Positions 33,253 to 44,508 are shown, counted from the first letter of the stretch. The stretch is 64,000 nt of DNA from Neoroseomonas eburnea (GCF_018129005.1 NZ_JAAEDL010000026.1:1-64000), one strand, 5' to 3'. Numbers and translations are program-made. Notes: generated by a model not told the origin, from the sequence alone.

Positions 33253-33356
33253 GGGCCGCAGGATAGCAGGGCGTCGGGCGGCCGGGCGGCGGTTGTTGCG
33301 GCGCGCATGGGCCGGCTACAAGGTGGCGCGGCGCTGGGGCCATCAGGGCAAAGCAC

Positions 33357-33911
33357 TCAGCGCAGCGCGTCGAGCGCCAGGTTGAGGCGCAGCACGTTGA
33401 CGCGCGGCTCGCCGAGCAGGCCGAACTGCCGGCCCTCGGTGTGGCGTGCGACCAGCTCCGCCACGCGGGCCTCGGGCAGGCCGCGGGCGGCCGCGATGCG
33501 CGGCACCTGGCGCGCGGCGTTCGCCGGGCTGATGTGCGGGTCGAGGCCGGAGCCCGAGGCCGTGACAGCGTCCGCAGGCACCGTCCCGCCGCCCGCCGCC
33601 GCGACGCGCTCCGTCACCGCCTCGCCTAGCGCCGCCGAGGTCGGTCCGAGTTGCGAGGCGGCACCCGCGGCCGCGTTGTAGGGATCGGGCGATGTTGCGG
33701 AGGGCCGCGGGTGGAAGTAGCGCTCCGAGGTGAAGTTCTGGCCGAGCAGCATGGACCCGACCATGCGGCCCTGGCGCTCGACGAGGCTGCCGCCGGCCTC
33801 GCCCGGGAAGACCAGGCCGGCGACCCCGGTGAAGGCCAGCGGCACGGCGAGGCCGAGGAGCAGGGTGAAGAGCCCGACCACGGCGAAGGCGGGACGGAGG
33901 AGAGCGGTCAT
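33357..33911 (-). CDS. kdpC: KdpC, subunit of the KdpFABC potassium pump
   Basis: 184 residues with one N-terminal membrane helix (AFAVVGLFTLLLGLAVPLAFTGVAGLVFP) and the KdpC signatures LVERQGRMVGSMLLGQNF, YFHPRPSA, YNAAAGAASQLGPTSA, and SGSGLDPHISPANAARQVPRIA. KdpC is a periplasmic-facing subunit that stabilises KdpA-KdpB and raises ATP affinity. ATG 33911 is two bases from the kdpB stop. Length is normal. Confidence 0.95.
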   Translation of the reverse strand: MTALLRPAFAVVGLFTLLLGLAVPLAFTGVAGLVFPGEAGGSLVERQGRMVGSMLLGQNFTSERYFHPRPSATSPDPYNAAAGAASQLGPTSAALGEAVTERVAAAGGGTVPADAVTASGSGLDPHISPANAARQVPRIAAARGLPEARVAELVARHTEGRQFGLLGEPRVNVLRLNLALDALR

Positions 33912-33913
33912 GG

Positions 33914-35983
33914 TCAGGCCAGCCCAAGGAGGACGAGGAGGACGTCGATGATCTTGATGCCGAGGAAGGGCGCGGCGACGCCGCCCAGGCCGTAGATCAG
34001 AAGATTGCGCCGAAGCAGCGCGGCCGCGCCGGCCGGGGCGTAGCGCACCCCGCGGAGCGCCAGCGGCACCAGCGCCACGATGACCAGCGCGTTGAAGATG
34101 ACGGCCGAGAGGATGGCGCTCTCGGGCGAGGCGAGGCCCATCACGTTCAGCGCGCCGAGCTCGGGGTAGGACGCGACGAAGATCGCCGGCAGGATCGCAA
34201 AGTACTTCGCGACGTCGTTGGCGATGGAGAAGGTGGTCAGCGCGCCGCGGGTGATCAGCAGTTGCTTGCCGATCTCCACCACCTCGATGAGCTTGGTCGG
34301 ATCGCTGTCGAGGTCCACCATGTTGCCGGCCTCGCGCGCCGCCTGCGTGCCGGTCTGCATGGCGAGCCCGACATCGGCCTGGGCCAGCGCCGGCGCGTCG
34401 TTGGTGCCGTCGCCGACCATGGCGACCAGGCGGCCTTCCGCCTGCGCCTCGCGGATGTAGGCGAGCTTGTCCTCCGGCGTCGCCTCCGCGATGAAGTCGT
34501 CCACGCCTGCCTCGGCGGCGATCGCCGCGGCGGTGAGCCGGTTGTCGCCGGTCACCATCACGGTGCGGATGCCCATCTTCCGCAGGGCGTCGAAGCGGGC
34601 GCGCATGCCGGTCTTGACGATGTCCTTCAACTCGATCGCGCCGAGCAGGCGGCCGTCCCTCGCTACCGCGAGCGGCGTGCCGCCGGCGCGGGCGATGCGG
34701 TCCACGTCGGCGCGGAACTCGGCCGGGGCCTCGCCGCCCAGGCTCCGCAGCAGCGCGTCCACCGCTCCCTTCCGGAAGGCGCCATGCGGAAGGTCGAGGC
34801 CGGAGATGCGGGTCTGCGCCGTGAAGGGGATCACGCGCGCGCCCTCGGGCAGCGCCGGCGCCGCAATGCCGTGCCGCTGCCGCGCGAAGGCGAGGATGGA
34901 CCGGCCCTCGGGCGTTTCGTCGGCCAGGCTGGACAGCACGGCGGCCTCCGCCACCTCGCGCTCGCTCACGCCGGGGACGGGGATGAACCCGGCGGCCTGG
35001 CGATTGCCCAGCGTGATCGTGCCGGTCTTGTCGAGCAGCAGCACGTCCACGTCGCCCGCGGCCTCCACGGCGCGCCCCGACGTCGCGAGCACGTTGAAGC
35101 GCACCAGGCGGTCCATGCCCGCGATCCCGATGGCGGAGAGCAGGCCGCCGATCGTCGTCGGGATCAGCGTGACCAGCAGCGCGGCCAGTACGGCGACGGA
35201 GGGCGGCTGGCCGTTCCAGCTCGCCAGCCCCACCAGCGTGGCCACCGCGATCAGGAAGATGATCGTCATGCCGGCGAGCAGGATATCGAGCGCGATCTCG
35301 TTCGGCGTCTTCTGCCGGGCGGCGCCTTCCACGAGGGAGATCATGCGGTCGAGGAAGGTGGAGCCGGGTGCGGCGGTGATGCGCACCACGATCCAGTCGG
35401 AGACGACGAGCGTGCCGCCGGTCACCGCGCTGCGGTCGCCGCCGCTCTCGCGGATCACCGGCGCGCTCTCGCCGGTGACGGCGGCCTCGTTCACGCTGGC
35501 GATGCCCTCCACCACCTCGCCGTCGGAGGGGATGAGGTCGCCGGCCTCGACCAGCACCAGCTCGCCGACACGCAGCTCTGTGGCAGCGCGGGGCTGCCAG
35601 AGCGTGCGGTCGTCGCCCCGCAGGAGCAGCTTGGCCTGCGTCTCCGTGCGCGCCCGGCGCAGGCTGTCGGCCTGGGCGCGGCCGCGGCCCTCCGCCGCCG
35701 CTTCGGCGAAGGTGGCGAAGAGGACGGTCAGCCAGAGCCAGAGGGCGATGCCGGCCTGGAAGGCCCAGGGCTCGCCCAGCGCGGCGGCGCGGACCGCCAG
35801 GATAGTCACCAGGATGGAGACGACCTCGGTGACGAAGATCACGGGGTTCCGCACCAGGCGGCGCGGATCGAGCTTCACGATCGCATCCAGCATCGCGCGC
35901 CGGATGATCGGGCCGTTGAGGAGGGCGCCGCCGCGCGCCGCGCGGCGGGCCTCGCCCGGGTGGAAGGCAGGGGTGGCGTCCAT
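33914..35983 (-). CDS. kdpB: KdpB, P-type ATPase subunit of the potassium pump
   Basis: 689 residues. Motifs in order: [131 protein letters not shown], and [18 protein letters not shown]. All catalytic residues are present. ATG 35983 begins 12 bases after the kdpA stop. It energises K+ movement through KdpA by ATP hydrolysis at the inner membrane. Confidence 0.96.
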   Translation of the reverse strand: MDATPAFHPGEARRAARGGALLNGPIIRRAMLDAIVKLDPRRLVRNPVIFVTEVVSILVTILAVRAAALGEPWAFQAGIALWLWLTVLFATFAEAAAEGRGRAQADSLRRARTETQAKLLLRGDDRTLWQPRAATELRVGELVLVEAGDLIPSDGEVVEGIASVNEAAVTGESAPVIRESGGDRSAVTGGTLVVSDWIVVRITAAPGSTFLDRMISLVEGAARQKTPNEIALDILLAGMTIIFLIAVATLVGLASWNGQPPSVAVLAALLVTLIPTTIGGLLSAIGIAGMDRLVRFNVLATSGRAVEAAGDVDVLLLDKTGTITLGNRQAAGFIPVPGVSEREVAEAAVLSSLADETPEGRSILAFARQRHGIAAPALPEGARVIPFTAQTRISGLDLPHGAFRKGAVDALLRSLGGEAPAEFRADVDRIARAGGTPLAVARDGRLLGAIELKDIVKTGMRARFDALRKMGIRTVMVTGDNRLTAAAIAAEAGVDDFIAEATPEDKLAYIREAQAEGRLVAMVGDGTNDAPALAQADVGLAMQTGTQAAREAGNMVDLDSDPTKLIEVVEIGKQLLITRGALTTFSIANDVAKYFAILPAIFVASYPELGALNVMGLASPESAILSAVIFNALVIVALVPLALRGVRYAPAGAAALLRRNLLIYGLGGVAAPFLGIKIIDVLLVLLGLA

Positions 35984-35994
35984 CGTGGATGGCC

Positions 35995-37692
35995 TCAGAA
36001 GGTCTTGCCGGCGGCAAGCACGAGGTGCTCCGCGACCGGGCCGAGGGCGAGGGCCGGCATGAATTGCAGGCCCCCGAGGATCAGGATCACGCCTGCCAGC
36101 AGGCCGATGAAGAGCGGCGTGTGGGTGGGGAAGGTGCCGGTGGAGGCGGCGAGCTTCGGCTTTGCCGCGATCGCCCCCGCGAGCGCCATGACCGGCACGA
36201 TCACGCCGTAGCGACCGAACAGCATCGCCAGGCCTATAGTGGTGTTGAACCAGGGTGTGTCGGCGGTCAGCCCGCCGAAGGCCGAGCCGTTGTTCCCGGC
36301 GCCGGAGGTGTAGGCGTAGAGAATCTCCGACAGGCCGTGCGGCCCCGCATCCTGCACCGAGGCGGTGGCCACCGGCAGCACGGCGGCGACAGCCGCGAAG
36401 CCGAGGATGAAGGCCGGCAGGATCAGCACCGCGAGCATCGCGAGCTTCACCTCCTTCGCGCCCACCTTCTTGCCGAGGTACTCGGGCGTGCGGCCGACCA
36501 TCAGACCGGCCACGAACACCGCCAGCAGCACGAAGACGAGCATGCCGTAGAGGCCGGAACCCACGCCGCCTGGCAGCACCTCGCCGAGCTGGATCATCAG
36601 CATCGGAACCAAGCCGCCGAGCGGCGTGAAACTGTCGAGCATCGCGTTGACGCTGCCGTTCGACGCGCCGGTCGTCGCGACCGCCCAGAGGGAGGAGAGG
36701 GCGACGCCGAAGCGCACGTCCTTGCCCTCCATATTGCCCGTCGCCAGCTCCACGCCCGCGGCCATGTGGAGCGGGTTGCCGCCTGCCTCGGCCGCATAGA
36801 CGATGGCGACGCCCGCGACGACGAAGCCCATCATCACCGCCAACAGCGCCCAGCCCTGGCGGATGTCGCGGACGATGTGCCCGAAGGTCAGCGCCAGCGC
36901 GAGGGGAATCGCGAGGATCGCCCAGCATTGCAGCAGGTTCGTCCAGGGCGTCGGGTTCTCGAACGGGTGCGCGGAGTTCACGCCGAAGAAGCCGCCGCCA
37001 TTGGTGCCGAGTTGCTTGATGGCGACCTGGAAGGCGGCGGGGCCGAGCGGGATGGTCTGCGTGCCCCCTTCCAGCGTCGCCGCCTGGACGTAGGGGGAGA
37101 GGCTCTGCGGCACGCCGCCGGCGACCAGCAGCAGCCCGAGCAGCAGAGCCAGGGGCAGCAGCAGGTAAAGCGTGATGCGGACGAGATCGGCCCAGTAGTT
37201 GCCAAGATCCTGCACCGCGCCTGACGCGAAGGCACGGCTCAGAGCAAGCGCCAGCGCGATGCCGGTCGAGGCGGAGAGGAAGTTCTGAACCGTCAGCCCC
37301 GCCATCTGGCTGAAGTAGGACAGTCCGCTCTCGCCGCTGTAGGCCTGCCAGTTGGTGTTGGTCGTGAAGCTGACCGCCGTGTTGAAGGCGAGCCAGGCGG
37401 ACTGGCCGCCCACGCCCTCGGGGTTCAGCGGCAGCACGCCTTGCAGGCGGAGGATCGCGTAGAGCAGCAGGAAGCCGACTGCGTTGGAGGCGAGCATCGC
37501 CAGCGTGTAGGCCTTCCAACCCATGCCGCGCGCCGGATCCACCCCGCCCGCGGCGTAGAACAGTCTCTCGACAGGCGCGAGGAAGGCGACGCGGCCCGCC
37601 GCTACCGCCGCGGTGTAGCGCCCTAGCGGCACGGCCGTCGCGACGACGAGCCCGAGGATCAGGGCGATCTGCGCCCAGCCGATCGCGGTCAT
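35995..37692 (-). CDS. kdpA: KdpA, potassium channel-like subunit
   Basis: 565 residues with about ten membrane helices and the four-fold selectivity-filter segments of KdpA. Visible motifs include [62 protein letters not shown], and [17 protein letters not shown]. It is the K+-translocating subunit, related to SKT channels. The start follows the kdpF stop by four bases, so the genes are tightly linked. Confidence 0.96.
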   Translation of the reverse strand: MTAIGWAQIALILGLVVATAVPLGRYTAAVAAGRVAFLAPVERLFYAAGGVDPARGMGWKAYTLAMLASNAVGFLLLYAILRLQGVLPLNPEGVGGQSAWLAFNTAVSFTTNTNWQAYSGESGLSYFSQMAGLTVQNFLSASTGIALALALSRAFASGAVQDLGNYWADLVRITLYLLLPLALLLGLLLVAGGVPQSLSPYVQAATLEGGTQTIPLGPAAFQVAIKQLGTNGGGFFGVNSAHPFENPTPWTNLLQCWAILAIPLALALTFGHIVRDIRQGWALLAVMMGFVVAGVAIVYAAEAGGNPLHMAAGVELATGNMEGKDVRFGVALSSLWAVATTGASNGSVNAMLDSFTPLGGLVPMLMIQLGEVLPGGVGSGLYGMLVFVLLAVFVAGLMVGRTPEYLGKKVGAKEVKLAMLAVLILPAFILGFAAVAAVLPVATASVQDAGPHGLSEILYAYTSGAGNNGSAFGGLTADTPWFNTTIGLAMLFGRYGVIVPVMALAGAIAAKPKLAASTGTFPTHTPLFIGLLAGVILILGGLQFMPALALGPVAEHLVLAAGKTF

Positions 37693-37696
37693 GGCG

Positions 37697-37792
37697 TCAC
37701 AGGTCCTCTGGGCGCACCAGCGCCCGCAGCAGGTAGAGGAGGAGGCCGGCGGCCACGACGCCGCCGAGGATCAACTCGGTCACGGCGGTCAC
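37697..37792 (-). CDS. kdpF: KdpF, small membrane subunit of the potassium pump
   Basis: 31 residues from GTG 37792, overlapping the stop of the small upstream ORF by GTGA. One membrane helix: [20 protein letters not shown] ending LVRPEDL, the KdpF consensus (L-x-G-x-x-x-x-x-L-x-x-Y-L-x-x-A-L-x-x-P-E). A second GTG at 37783 is an alternative start. It stabilises the KdpABC complex and directly precedes kdpA. Confidence 0.88.
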   Translation of the reverse strand: MTAVTELILGGVVAAGLLLYLLRALVRPEDL

Positions 37793-37872
37793 ACCCGCTC
37801 GCAGCCGGCCACATAGGCGGCCATCAGGCCGAAGACGCCGACGCCGAGCGCCAGCAGCAGAAGGTCGATCAT
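37789..37872 (-). CDS. 27-residue membrane peptide upstream of kdpF
   Basis: From ATG 37872: MIDLLLLALGVGVFGLMAAY then VAGCERV. One hydrophobic helix followed by a short Cys/Glu/Arg tail. It overlaps kdpF by four bases, so it is translated as the first gene of the operon. Similar tiny ORFs occur in front of kdpF in other alphaproteobacteria; its role is not described as far as I know. It may be an extra small subunit of the pump. Confidence 0.7.
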   Translation of the reverse strand: MIDLLLLALGVGVFGLMAAYVAGCERV

Positions 37873-38099
37873 GGTGCGCCCCAATTCGGAAGGACGAGTG
37901 CGGACATCACGTGTCCGGCCCGTGGACGTAGCGGGGTGGCGCGCAAAGGATCGATGTGAGATCCGCGGGCGCGGCGCAAAAGGCGCATAAAGACGCAGAT
38001 GCCCTTCGGCGCCGTCGATACACCGCTCCTGCTCCTCATCGTGCTGCATGGTGCGACGCTGAGAGCGTGTTTGAGAAGCGCCGGCTGCTGCGCGATGCG

Positions 38100-38438
38100 G
38101 CGTAGCATGGTGGTGGTGAGCCAGACGTACACGGTGGCGTCCGTGGCCAGCGCAGCGGTGGTGGCGATGCCAACCTGGAAGTTGCCCGCTGCGGTGGTCG
38201 TGACCCGGCGGTTGGCGTTGTCCCAAAAGACGCGCGCGCCGGCGGAGATGGCGAGCGAGGGCTCCTCGGTGAGGTCGAACACGCCCTGGGTGGCGGCCTT
38301 GATGACGGCATTCTGCGCGCCGTCGACGGCGGCCACGCCGAACAGCGCGCCGACCAGGACGCCCTGGCCAGCGGTGACGCCGGCCGCATAGGGGACGGCG
38401 ACGGCCAGGCTCTCGCCTGGCTGGACGAAGTTGCGCAT
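38100..38438 (-). pseudogene. Phage capsid-decoration (DUF2190) gene, 3' end lost
   Basis: From ATG 38438: RNFVQPGESLAVAVPYAAGV, GQGVLVGALFGVAAVDGAQNAVIKAATQGVFDLTEE, ARVFWDNANRRVTTTAAGNFQVGIATTAAL, ATVYVWLT. This is the usual DUF2190 protein almost to its end. After about 38100 the frame runs on for 75 residues of Arg/Pro-rich sequence until 37869 instead of stopping, so the 3' end has been replaced by other DNA, right up to the kdp operon. It is a head-gene remnant of a tailed phage. Confidence 0.75.
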
Positions 38439-38559
38439 GGGAAAAGCTCCGATGATGCTGTGGTGGTGTGGGGGTGCTGCCCAATGGCCAGATCCGCCGA
38501 GAGGGCGTGGCTTTTCGCCATTGCTGCCCGAAGGCCGGGGGGAGTCTCAGGAGTAGTCG

Positions 38560-38916
38560 GTGGAAGAGTCGTCCAAAGGGGCCGCCCGCGCCCTCAGCGC
38601 AACCGTGCTGGCCGTTGGCGGCCTCGCCGCGACACTGGCGGCGGCCGCGTGCTGTGCGCTGCCCGTCGTGTTCGCCACCCTTGGAATTGCGGGTGGCGCC
38701 TGGATGCTGGACATCGCCGTCATTGCCGGACCGTGGCAGCGGGTGCTGTCGTGGGGTGGCGCAGCGGCCCTGGTCGCCGCCCTGTTTGTTGCTCGGGTGC
38801 GGAGTGCGCCGGGTTGCGCCGAGGGCGTGTGCTCCAAGGCGGCCTTTCGGGTCCTGCTCCTCGCCATCGTCATGCTCGGTGGCGGGCTGGCCGGCCTCAC
38901 CCTGGCGGCGGGATGA
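38560..38916 (+). CDS. merT: MerT-like mercuric ion transport protein
   Basis: 118 residues from GTG 38560 with AGGAG upstream. Three membrane segments. The first contains the adjacent Cys pair (LAAAACCALPVVFATLGIAGG), and the loop between helices 2 and 3 carries a second pair (SAPGCAEGVCSKAAF). This is the MerT layout (CC in TM1 and C-x-x-x-x-C in the loop), which passes Hg2+ from the periplasm to the cytoplasm. No merP, merA or merR is next to it. The stop overlaps the next start (ATGA). Confidence 0.68.
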   Translation: MEESSKGAARALSATVLAVGGLAATLAAAACCALPVVFATLGIAGGAWMLDIAVIAGPWQRVLSWGGAAALVAALFVARVRSAPGCAEGVCSKAAFRVLLLAIVMLGGGLAGLTLAAG

Positions 38917-39041
38917 CGCGGATGGCAGTGACCCTCACCTGGACGATCAACTGCCCGCACTGCGGGCACGCGCGGCCGGAGACCGTGCCGACCGACGCCT
39001 GCCAGTGGTTCTACGACTGCAAGGGCTGCGGCGCCCCCTGA
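38913..39041 (+). pseudogene. GDCCVxC-type protein truncated at a phage-gene junction
   Basis: 42 residues: TLTWTINCPHCGHARPETVP, then TDACQWFYDCKGCGAP and stop. This matches the first two thirds of the GDCCVxC-domain proteins that often accompany merT (ITCPHCGHxxxExMPTDACQxFYxCxGCG). The family normally continues with xLRPKPGDCCVxCSYG. That part is missing, and the capsid remnant of the opposite strand begins directly behind. The gene therefore lost its name-giving motif by recombination. It is coupled to merT by ATGA. Confidence 0.7.
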
Positions 39042-39044
39042 CGC

Positions 39045-40352
<1,308 letters not shown>

Positions 40353-40356
<4 letters not shown>

Positions 40357-40459
40357 AGCGGTTTCCGTTCGCCTTGGCTCACGGCAACCTCTCCTGCCTT
40401 CTGTTTTCGCGAGCATCTTTGCCCGATCAGGTGATTCCACCTGATCGGGATCTGCTCTA
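40353..40459 (-). repeat. 107-bp two-hairpin dispersed repeat, copy 3 (inverted)
   Basis: Complete, in reverse orientation to copies 1 and 2: CTAGAGCGG at the left, TGCTCTA at the right, with perfect CCCGATCAGGTG/CACCTGATCGGG hairpin arms. It lies exactly between the damaged cas7 and csb2 genes, ending nine bases before the csb2 start, and supplies the cas7 stop codon. Confidence 0.93.
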
Positions 40460-40467
40460 GCCGTTCC

Positions 40468-42593
40468 GTGCCTCGCGTCCTCCTCATCGCCATCCGCTTC
40501 CACGATGCCCGCTACCACGGGGCCGAGGACTGGCCGCATGCCCCGGCGCGGCTGTCCAGGCGCTCGTCGCCGGCGCGGCCCGTGGCGCCGCCCTGACGGA
40601 CGTCGATGCAGCGGCGCTCCGCTGGCTTGAGGGCCTTGCACCACCGACGATTGCAACGCCACTGGCTCGCCGCGGCGCAGGCTCCATCACCTACGTCCCG
40701 AACAGCGACCTCGACGCCGTGGGCGGCCATCCGGTCCGGATCGGCGAAATCCGTGCCGGCAAGACGATCCGGCCGATGCTCTTCGATGCCGAAATCCCGC
40801 TGGTCTATGCCTGGAGCATCCCGGACGACGCGGCGCATCTGCCCGCGCTGATCGCCATGGCCGACCGCCTGTATCAACTCGGCCGCGGCGTGGACATGGC
40901 CTGGGCCACGGCGGAGGCGGTCGATCCGGCAACCGCCGATGCCCGGCTCGCCGCGCATCCTGGCCCGAAGCACCGGCCGAGCGACTCCGGCCGCGGTGGT
41001 GCACGACTTGCCTGTCCGCAGCCAGGGTCGCTCGACGGCCTTATCCTACGCCACCAGGCCCAGGCCACGCGATTCCGGCCCGGGGAGCGCAAGGGCACGA
41101 TCCTGTTCGCGGAACCGCCGAAGCCGCGGTTCCGCATGGTCCCGTATGACTGTCCGCCGGCGCGCCTGCTGTTCGACTTCCGCGCCGGTCGGGCATTCGC
41201 GCCCTGGCCGCTGCGCCGCGCGGCTGCCCTGGTCGAGATGCTGCGCGACGAAGCGGCGCGCCGCCTCCGCAAGGCCAAGCCCGACCGCGCCGCGACCGTC
41301 GAGCGGCTGCTGGTGGGGCGCGGCGCCACGCCAGCGGACCTCGCGCTGCGCCCGCGGCTCATCCCCCTGCCCTCGATCGGCTTCGTGCATGCCGATCGCG
41401 CGATCCGCCGCGTCCTGCTGGAAGTGCCCCCGCATTGCCCGCTCTCGCCCCTGGAGCTTCGCGGGGCGCTCCTCGCCATACCCCTGCACGTCGCCGGCGA
41501 GATCCAGTCAGACGCCCGCCTGGTTCCGGCCGCGGAGGAGACGATGCTGCGCCATTATGGCCTGGGTGAGGAATCGCAACCGGCGCGGCTGTGGCGGAGC
41601 GTGATGCCGATGGCGCTGCCCGGCGGGCCGCCGCGATCCGGCCGCACGGGTTCGGCGCGCCTCGCCGGCGAAGCCTCCCAGGCCTGCGCGGTGCGCCAGG
41701 TGCTGCGCCATGCGGGCGTCACCGAGGCGGTCACCGCGATCCGCGTGCAGCACGAACCCTTCGCGGGGCGCGGCGAGCGGGCGGAAGCTTTCGTCCATGA
41801 GCCGCGCTGTCCCGCGGCAGCCCTCCGCCATGTGGAGCAGCGGTTCGCCGAGCCCCGCCGCGGGCCGCTGGTGCTCGGGAACGGCCGCTGGTTGGGCCTT
41901 GGCCTGTTTGCACCAGTGGCGGTGCATCCGCGCATGTTCGCCCTCGGGGTCATGGGCGGCCTCGCCGCCGGCTCCGGTGCCGCGCCGGACCTGGCATCCG
42001 CGCTCCGCCGCGCGGTGATGGCGCGGGTTCGCGATTGCACGGGCAGTGACCGCCTTGACGCCTTCTTCACCGGCCATGCGCCCGATGGCGCGCCGCTGCG
42101 CGACGGTAACCACCGGCATCTCGCCTTCGACCCGCATCGGCGGCGGCTGGTGATCGCGCCGCACGGGTTGGAGGGCCGCCCGGTGGCCCGCTGGGAACGT
42201 GAACCCCTCGCCACGCTGGATGCGGCGCTCGCGGGCCTGGTTGAGCTGCGCGCCGGCTCCGCCGGATTGCTGCGGCTGCGGGGGGCCGATGTCGGCCAGG
42301 ACGATGACCCGCTGCTGACCACGGCGACTTCCTGGCAGAGCATCACACCCTACACACCGACGCGCTATGCGAAGGCGCTGCCGCCCGTCGAGGCGATCGC
42401 CGAGGATGTGAGGCGCGAATGCCGGCGACGCCGCTGGCCGGAGCCCATCTGCGAGGTGCTCGATATCCGCGCGGGGCCGCGTGGCGGCCTCACCGCAACC
42501 TTGCACCTCCGCTTCGCCATTGCGCGGCCCGGGCCGATCCTGCTGGGGCGCACCGCACATGCCGGTGGCGGCCTGTTTCAAGCCTGTCCATGA
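40468..42593 (+). pseudogene. Type I-G csb2 (Cas5-Cas6 fusion type) with one-base frameshift
   Basis: GTG 40468 begins PRVLLIAIRFHDARYHGAED WPHAPARL, where a T is missing at about 40554 (CTGTCCAGG for CTGTTCCAGG). One base restores FQALVAGAARGAALTDVDAA and everything downstream, including LAPPTIATPLARRGAGSITY, MLFDAEIPLVYAW, PPHCPLSPLELRGAL, RRRLVIAPHG and SWQSITPYTPTRYAK. The restored protein is about 708 residues and is otherwise uninterrupted to its stop, which overlaps the next ATG (ATGA). Csb2 proteins combine Cas5 and Cas6 roles (5' handle binding and crRNA processing). It is recently inactivated, unless the deletion is a sequencing error. Confidence 0.8.
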
Positions 42594-44165
42594 CTGACCC
42601 GACATCGCAGCCCGAACTCGCGCTATCCTATCCGCTCGCCGCCGGCGCCGAGATTCCGTTGCTGCCGGCGCGCATGGTGAATGAGTTCGTCTACTGCCCA
42701 CGTCTCGCCTACCTGGAATGGGTGCAGGGCGAATGGGCCGAGAGTGCCGACACCACCGAGGGCCGGTTCGCGCATCGCCGCACGGACAGCCCGCGCGGCG
42801 CCATGCCGGAAGCCGAGGAACTCGACGCGGCCACCCGAATCCACGCCCGCTCCATCACCCTCGCCTTCGACACGCTTGGCGTGATCGCGAAGCTCGACCT
42901 GGTCGAGGGCGAGGACGGCGCGGTTCGTCCTGTAGACACGAAGCGCGGTCGCCGTCCGTATATTGAACGTTCGGCATACCTGCCGGAACGCGTGCAGGTC
43001 GGCCTGCAGATCCTGCTGCTGCGCGAGCATGGCTACGCCTGCGATGAGGGCATCCTCCATTTCGCCGAAAGTCGCGAGCGTGTGCCGGTGGTGCTGGACG
43101 AGGACCTGCACGCCGAAGTGCTGAAGGCCGTGCATGGCCTGCGCCTCATGGCGGCCTCCAGCCACATCCCACCGCCGTTGGAGGACAACCCGAAGTGCCC
43201 ACGTTGTTCCCTCGTCGGCATTTGCCTTCCCGACGAGGTGTCGTGGCTGCGGGCGGGCCGTGCCGAGCCGCGGCCGCTGGCCGTCGCCCGCGCCGAGGCT
43301 CTGCCAATGGTGGTGCAGGAGCCCCGCGCGCGCATCGGCAAGGATGGCGACACGCTGGAGGTCTCCGTTGAGGGCGCGAAGGTGGCAACGGCGCGCCTCG
43401 CCGAGGTTTCGCAGCTTGTGGTCTATGGCAACGCCTACCTCACCACACCAGCGCTGCACGAGTTGATGCGCCGCGAAATCCCGGTGAGCTGGCACAGCCA
43501 TGGCGGCTGGTTCATGGGCCATACGATGGGGCTCGGCCATCGCAATGTGGAAATCCGCGCGCCATGCGCAGGCAGAACGCATCATCGAAGCTCTGCCGCC
43601 ATTGGTGCGCGCGGTTTGGTGGCCGCAAAAATCCGCAACGGGCGCACCTTGCAGCGGCGAAACTGGCGGGGTGAAGCGCCGTCGGATGCTCTCTTGGCCG
43701 CGCTCGACCGTGACCGGCAGGAGGCCGAGACGGCGCGGGACCAGGCAGCCTTGCTCGGCATCGAGGGGATCGCAGCGCGGCGGTACTTCGAGGGGTTTTC
43801 GGCCTGCATCGCGCCTGGGATGTTGGGAGAGGGGCGCTTTGATTGGCCAGGCCGCAACCGCCGCCCGCCGACCAATCCGGTGAACGCGCTGCTCTCGTTT
43901 GTCTATGCCATGCTGACGCGCGCCTGGACGATTCAGCTCTCGGCAGTTGGCCTCGATGCCTATCGCGGCTTCTATCGCCAGCCGCGCTACGGACGGCCGG
44001 CGCGCCATCATCGCCACCTTCGAGCGGCGGCTGGACCAGGAGATCACGCATCCGCTGTTCGGCTACCGGGTGGCCTATCGACAGCTGTTCGAAGTGCAGG
44101 CGCGATTGCTCGGGCGCTTCCTGGCCGGCGAGATTCCCGACATGCCCCACATCACGCCGCGATAG
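42590..44165 (+). pseudogene. Type I-G cas4-cas1 fusion, Cas1 part inactivated
   Basis: From ATG 42590. The Cas4 part (about residues 1-200) looks intact: Cys in NEFVYCPRLAYLEW, RPVDTKRGRRPY nuclease motif, and NPKCPRCSLVGICLP completing four Fe-S cysteines. The Cas1 part has VVYGNAYLTTPALHELMRRE and PVSWHSHGGWFMGHT, then a 44-bp inverted segment (43563-43606). The catalytic Glu position reads Ala (LTRAWT, codon 43922) and the His position reads Arg (GFYRQPRYGRP, codon 43976). Then a deletion with frameshift near 44003 removes the ALALDLMEPF region with the catalytic Asp. The C-terminal remainder (TFERRLDQEITHPLFGYRV ... GEIPDMPHITPR) is in another frame. Spacer acquisition is impossible with this protein. 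Confidence 0.85.
43555..43614. repeat. Inverted 44-bp segment between CCGCGCGC/GCGCGCGG arms inside cas1
   Basis: Arms CCGCGCGC (43555-43562) and GCGCGCGG (43607-43614) are perfect inverted repeats. The 44 bases between them (43563-43606) read as nonsense on the plus strand (PCAGRTHHRSSAAIG). If they are flipped, the frame becomes HQWRQSFDDAFCLRM and joins IRA in front and ARGLVAAKIRN behind, a standard Cas1 motif, in frame and without loss of a base. Confidence 0.88.
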
Positions 44166-44173
44166 GGGGAAGC

Positions 44174-44470
44174 ATGCGCGTCGGGGATCAGCTTTGGAAC
44201 GTGACCTATGATGTGGGCGATCAGAAGCGCTGGCGGCGTGTATTCCGAATCATGAAAGGGCGCGGCGAGTGGTTGCAGCTTTCGGTCTTCCAATGCCGTC
44301 TCTCCCGGCGCGGCATGGTGGAGTTGCGCGCGGCCCTGGCTGAGGTCGTCAACAACAACCAGGACCACGTTCTGTTCCTGGACCTTGGCCCGGCGGACGA
44401 GGTGAAGCCGCGCGTGTCGAGCCTGGGCAAGGCCTTCGAGGCAGTGGAACGACGACCGGTCATCGTGTGA
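44174..44470 (+). CDS. cas2: Cas2 of type I-G
   Basis: 98 residues from ATG 44174 with AGGGGGA upstream. Ferredoxin-like Cas2 pattern: DQLWNVTYDVGDQKRWRRVF, GRGEWLQLSVFQCRLSRRGM, VVNNNQDHVLFLDLGPADE, then VSSLGKAFEAVERRPVIV. The Asp after the first strand (TYDV) is kept. The long C-terminal end with VERRPVIV is typical of Cas2 proteins of this subtype. It looks intact although its Cas1 partner is dead. The cas4-cas1 frame runs into it without a stop. Confidence 0.85.
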   Translation: MRVGDQLWNVTYDVGDQKRWRRVFRIMKGRGEWLQLSVFQCRLSRRGMVELRAALAEVVNNNQDHVLFLDLGPADEVKPRVSSLGKAFEAVERRPVIV

Positions 44471-44508
44471 TGGTGGCGGACGCATCAGTGGCACTTGCTG
44501 CCAGGGCG

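Noticed and set aside
35984-37519. Extension of the kdpB frame upstream through kdpA
   Set aside because: The kdpB frame stays open upstream of ATG 35983, but there it encodes Arg/Gly-rich sequence while another frame encodes a perfect KdpA; it is not a fusion protein.
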